From positions 1 to 64,000 of the forward strand of contig NZ_JAGEPF010000044.1 in assembly GCF_017573465.1 (NCBI RefSeq): a DNA stretch of 64,000 nucleotides, written 5' to 3'. The stretch's first letter is position 1, and every line of letters begins with the position of its first letter. This stretch comes from Actinomadura violacea. Its GTDB lineage: Bacteria; Actinomycetota; Actinomycetes; Streptosporangiales; Streptosporangiaceae. Under the pieces are notes generated by a model. It ran no database searches, was not told the origin of the DNA, and saw only the letters and a list, made by a program, of their open reading frames with translations. Shown here piece by piece: positions 60,935 to 64,000 of this stretch. The translations under genes and the position numbers were made by a program.

Positions 60935-61282
60935 CTATTTGCCGCCGCTGGTGCTGTCGCTGTTGGTGTTGGTGACGCTCGTGATGCTGCTGAACACCTT
61001 TCCGGTGAGGTCGCTCATCGCCTTCACCCCCGTGATGGTGAGGTTCAGGTTGAACAGCAGGCCGCCGATCAGCAGCGCGAACACCAGCGACTTGAACGCC
61101 TCGCCCGGGCGCCCGCGGCCGATGCCGTTCACCATCCGGACGATCCCGATCACCACGATGACCAGGGCGAGCGCACCGCACAGTGCCACCAGCGCCTTGC
61201 CCGCGTCCGAGTCGAGAAAGCTGTTGGCGCCCTGCTCGCCGATCGGTGCGGCCAGCACGCCGTGCAGTTCAGCCACCGCCAT
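60935..61282 (-). CDS. Small two-helix membrane protein with VirB2/TrbC pilin-like topology
   Basis: A 115-residue protein with hydrophobic segments at about residues 30-50 and 65-90 joined by a short basic loop (RMVNGIGRGRPGEAF), and a polar Ser/Thr tail. Topology, size and position between a T4CP gene and a VirB8/TcpC-like gene fit a type IV secretion pilin or its actinobacterial equivalent, but there is no diagnostic motif. GGAGG lies 8 bases before the ATG. Confidence 0.55.
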   Translation of the reverse strand: MAVAELHGVLAAPIGEQGANSFLDSDAGKALVALCGALALVIVVIGIVRMVNGIGRGRPGEAFKSLVFALLIGGLLFNLNLTITGVKAMSDLTGKVFSSITSVTNTNSDSTSGGK

Positions 61283-61312
61283 TGAACTTTCCTCCGTAAC
61301 GTGAGTGCCCGG

Positions 61313-62518
61313 TCATGGACCGATGGCGTTCTGGTAGGGCTCCAGTTGCGCCGCGGACCCGGCCGGTCCCCAGGCGAGGACGGGCGGCTGCGCTCCCGAC
61401 GGCGCCCCCACCAGCAGGTCGAAGTCCGCGAAGGTGGTGAACGGCCGGGGGCCCTTGCCGCCGGCGGCGGGGTCGGGCCTGGTGAGCCGGACCCGCGCCC
61501 GGACGATGAGCTGGTCGCCCGCGGCCTTGATCGCGGACAGGATCTGGACGGCGTCCGGCGAGTCGGGCAGGGTGAACCCGCTGAGGCCCGCGTACCGGTG
61601 GGAGCCGTTCTGGTCGCCGGTGACCGCCAGCAGGGCGGCTGAGTCGCCGCTCGCGTACGCCCGCGCCCAGATCACGATCTGGTTCTTGGCCGCGTCGCTG
61701 ACCTCGGTGCTGAGGCTGCCGTAGTTGGTGTAGTCGCCCTTGCCGGCCGCGTCGCCGACACCGTCCTGCCAGACGGAGAAGGCGGGGGCCGCGGCGAGGC
61801 GCGGGCCCTTCCCGCTGAGCAGGATCGGCACGTCGAGCTGCAGGACGTCGGAGGCGGGCGCCTGCGTCGCCGCGGGGCCGCCGGTGGCGCCGGGGCCCGG
61901 CGACGCGGACCCCGCGCCCGGCGCCGGCGTGGGCGATCCCGTCGCGGCGGGCGAACCCGACGGCGCCCCGGGCAGCGGCGTGGCCTTCGCCTGGGGCGCG
62001 TTCGTGCCTCCCGTCCCCGAACCGCGGCCGCCTCCGGGGGCCGGTGACCCGGAAGCCGGGGCCTGCGGGGATCCCGAGGGGGAGGTCGCGGGCGTCGCCA
62101 GGGCCACCAGGAAATGGTGCACTTCGAAGTCGGTGAAGCCGGCCTTCTTGGAACCGAAGTGCTCCGGGGTGAACCCGACCCAGCTCAGCGACCGGTAGCG
62201 CAGCGGGCTGACGGGCTCCCCGCCGCCCTGGTCCGCGGTCCGCTCGGGGTCGAACGAGTCGGCGTGGGGGACGTTCTGCTCCGTGCCGGCGAGGAAGTTC
62301 ACCGCCGCCGTGTAGGCCAGGCTCCGGCCGCGCGGGTCGACCGCCGACAGGTCGGGCCTGGTGCCGCCCTTGCTCGCCGCGATGACCACGGCCACCACGC
62401 TCAGTCCCGAGGCGAGGAACAGGGCCGCCAGGATCCTCCTGGCGCGCCTGCGGGCCGTCGGCTCGTTGGAGCGCCGGGCGGGCACCATGGTGAAGCGGGT
62501 CGGCGACTGTTCCGGCAC
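61313..62518 (-). CDS. TcpC/VirB8-like conjugation protein
   Basis: A 401-residue protein with a basic cytoplasmic start, one membrane helix (about residues 30-48) and two extracytoplasmic NTF2-like halves separated by a Ser/Pro/Gly-rich linker (about 145-225). The first half has YTAAVNFLAG and RSLSWVGFTPEHF, the second TNYGSLSTEVSD, WARAYASGD and DFDLLVG. TcpC of Clostridium and related VirB8-like proteins have this two-domain build. The GTG start follows GAGAGGGG. It lies 30 bases from the pilin-like gene in the same operon. Confidence 0.65.
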   Translation of the reverse strand: MPEQSPTRFTMVPARRSNEPTARRRARRILAALFLASGLSVVAVVIAASKGGTRPDLSAVDPRGRSLAYTAAVNFLAGTEQNVPHADSFDPERTADQGGGEPVSPLRYRSLSWVGFTPEHFGSKKAGFTDFEVHHFLVALATPATSPSGSPQAPASGSPAPGGGRGSGTGGTNAPQAKATPLPGAPSGSPAATGSPTPAPGAGSASPGPGATGGPAATQAPASDVLQLDVPILLSGKGPRLAAAPAFSVWQDGVGDAAGKGDYTNYGSLSTEVSDAAKNQIVIWARAYASGDSAALLAVTGDQNGSHRYAGLSGFTLPDSPDAVQILSAIKAAGDQLIVRARVRLTRPDPAAGGKGPRPFTTFADFDLLVGAPSGAQPPVLAWGPAGSAAQLEPYQNAIGP

Positions 62519-62676
62519 GATGCCCCTCTCCTTTCACGGCCTCTGCTTTGTGACCTCCGCAGGCAGGACCGTGCGGCCGTGGGGAGAAAGCGCAACGACC
62601 GTTCTGCGCCGTCCTGGTGCGCCGCTGGTGGTGGCGGTCCGGCGGCGGTCGGTTGGCGGTGGTGCGGTGGGCGCCG

Positions 62677-63264
62677 TCAGCCCAGCCGGACCCGGCGCCG
62701 GCTCCGCCGCCGGGAGCGTCCGGACATGGACGGGGGCGCCTTCACCTTGCGGCCCTGGCGCGGCCTGGACGGCAGCCGGTCGGCGCCGGGGATCTGCTGG
62801 ATCGGCACGCCCCGCGGGTCCCAGCGGACGGCGTCCACCGTCACGCCGCCCGGCAGCATCCGGACGGTCCCCGCGGCCGTGCGGTGCAGCGGCGCGATCC
62901 CCACGTACAGGCGCACTGGCCGCCCGTCGACGATCAGCTTGCGCTTGCGCGTTCCGGTGATCTGCAGCCCGACCCACCTCATGAGTGGCTCGCCCTGCAG
63001 CGGCGAGAAGTTGACGGCCATCCAGCCGACCGCGCCGCCCAGCGCCGGGCCGTACATCAGCGCCTTCAGCCCCGGCCCGACGATCACGAAGGACAGCAGG
63101 AACCCGGCGATCATGCCCGCGAGCACCGCGACGAGCGTGGACAGCCGGACCGCGCGGGGCAGCGTGATCTCCTTGTTCAGGCTGCCGATCACCGCCGGGG
63201 GCGGTTTCAGCATGTTGGTCGCGGCCAGCATCGCCGGTCCGTGCACGTCCTGGTCGTCGCTCAT
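62677..63264 (-). CDS. PrgI/VirB3-like membrane protein, first gene of the operon
   Basis: A 195-residue protein with two close membrane helices (about residues 38-85) and a basic C-terminal half ending in SRRRSRRR. Two adjacent helices followed by a cytoplasmic domain is the shape of PrgI/VirB3-type inner-membrane components. The assignment rests on shape and context, not on a motif. The ATG at 63264 heads a leftward operon. A divergent gene starts 114 bases away. Confidence 0.5.
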   Translation of the reverse strand: MSDDQDVHGPAMLAATNMLKPPPAVIGSLNKEITLPRAVRLSTLVAVLAGMIAGFLLSFVIVGPGLKALMYGPALGGAVGWMAVNFSPLQGEPLMRWVGLQITGTRKRKLIVDGRPVRLYVGIAPLHRTAAGTVRMLPGGVTVDAVRWDPRGVPIQQIPGADRLPSRPRQGRKVKAPPSMSGRSRRRSRRRVRLG

Positions 63265-63378
63265 ACCGGAGACCGTGCGCGGTCGGGCCCGGGGCGCCAG
63301 CGCCTTTCCGGCCCGCCATCGTTCACGGGTCGCCGTCCGCGGGTTGCCTGCGGCGGCCGTACCGCGACGGTCTCCATC

Positions 63379-64000
63379 ATGCCGAAGCTCACCGACTACG
63401 CCCGCAAGGGCTTCAACCGACGGCGCCGCCCCTGGGAGAGCGCCGAACTCCCCGAGTGGTGGGACGCCGCGGTGTGGGTGGCCGCGGGCGGGGTCGTCGT
63501 GGTGCTCGTCCTCAGCGCGCTGCTGGGCGGCGGTGGGAGGACGTCCGGCGCGTCCGGCGATTCAGGTGCCCGCCCCTACCCTGTGCAGACCCTCGGGGCG
63601 CGCCCGACGGAAGGCGCCGGCGCCTCGCCCTCGCCCGGCGGCACCGGCTCCACGGCCCCGGCCCCGTCCGTCCCGGCGGGGGAGCAGGTCAAGGACTTCA
63701 CCGCGACCGCCGCCGTGCAGGTCCCGGTGACCGGCGGCGGGACGACGGTCGTGCCGGCGGGCGCCCGCAACGTCGCGCTCGCCGCCGCCCGCGCCACCGC
63801 GACGGGCAACTGGAGCGGCATCCCCTTCTCCGGAACCGGGCGTCCCACCGGGTCCGCCACCGGGGCCGCGGGACGGCCCGCGCGCCAGGCGGCCGTGTCC
63901 GGGCTCACCGTCGCCGACCCGGCCGTGACGGGCAACAGCGAGTACCGGTTCAGCGCGACGATCACCGGCGCCGGGGGTGCGAAACCGTCCGTCGTGCCGA
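63379..64000 (+). CDS. Single-pass membrane protein with extracytoplasmic domain, 3' end missing
   Basis: The frame opens with ATG at 63379 and stays open to the window edge (207 codons visible). A basic cytoplasmic start is followed by one membrane helix (about residues 32-50), a Gly/Ser/Pro-rich linker and a beta-rich domain (KDFTATAAVQVPVTGGGT, ARNVALAAARATATGNWSGIPF). The build resembles the TcpC/VirB8-like protein but I cannot assign it. It diverges from the secretion-like operon and probably starts a second arm of the same locus. Confidence 0.65.
   Translation, partial: MPKLTDYARKGFNRRRRPWESAELPEWWDAAVWVAAGGVVVVLVLSALLGGGGRTSGASGDSGARPYPVQTLGARPTEGAGASPSPGGTGSTAPAPSVPAGEQVKDFTATAAVQVPVTGGGTTVVPAGARNVALAAARATATGNWSGIPFSGTGRPTGSATGAAGRPARQAAVSGLTVADPAVTGNSEYRFSATITGAGGAKPSVVP

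Noticed and set aside
58206..61181. 991-codon minus-strand frame spanning the T4CP gene and its neighbour
   Set aside because: Only its last third is a real gene (from ATG 58901); the rest is another frame of the coupling ATPase, which has intact Walker motifs.

Overview
The window is very GC-rich, with G or C at nearly every third codon position. It carries Tat and lipoprotein signals, an F420-type (LLM) oxidoreductase and a BTAD-type regulator, and many genes look leaderless. All of this points to a filamentous actinomycete. The gene set resembles Thermomonosporaceae (Actinomadura and relatives), but that family call is an inference. The order purA, DUF3151 gene, fructose-bisphosphate aldolase, DedA, pyrE recalls the Mycobacterium tuberculosis purA-to-pyrE neighbourhood, and the left-end pair matches glnX-glnH.

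Layout. 0-5 kb: glnX/glnH-like amino-acid sensing pair, a STAS protein, a PlsC acyltransferase and a lipoprotein. 4.5-9 kb: a hemerythrin-DUF4267 fusion and a large BTAD-ATPase regulator diverge from a block of five CTTGGA repeats. 9-14 kb: lipoprotein, NfeD-like plus SPFH pair, NrtR-like Nudix regulator and hisC. 15-18 kb: MarR regulator, a perfect palindromic operator, a frameshifted flavoprotein and an LLM oxidoreductase. 18-24 kb: Tat-exported DUF4185 protein, an unusual regulator, murA and a SUFU protein. 24-33 kb: purB, purD and purA, with a composite palindromic repeat between purB and purD, corA with a possible leader peptide, a frameshifted Rpn-like nuclease and a glycerophosphodiesterase. 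33-46 kb: membrane and secreted proteins, a second copy of the palindromic repeat behind fbaA, dedA, pyrE, a hydrolase-MFS operon with a PaaX regulator, and TPR and NYN proteins. 46-53 kb: one-polypeptide ECF sigma/anti-sigma protein, PhoD phosphatase, epimerase, TetR-SDR pair and SUKH protein. 53-64 kb: PDZ/Lon-like protease, NusA-like RNA-binding protein lacking the polymerase-binding domain, sigma factor, tail-anchored Pro/Ala protein, NERD nuclease, and a type IV secretion/conjugation-like operon (T4CP ATPase, pilin-like, TcpC/VirB8-like and PrgI/VirB3-like proteins) that runs off the right edge.

Purine, pyrimidine and sugar metabolism genes form a housekeeping backbone up to about 46 kb, interleaved with locally regulated small modules (regulator plus palindrome plus target). 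The right end is accessory in character. About 18 genes have a TAnnnT hexamer ending 6-8 bases before the start codon, the pattern of leaderless transcripts, and this decided several starts. Two genes each appear to lack a single base. I saw no tRNA, rRNA, insertion sequence or CRISPR array.
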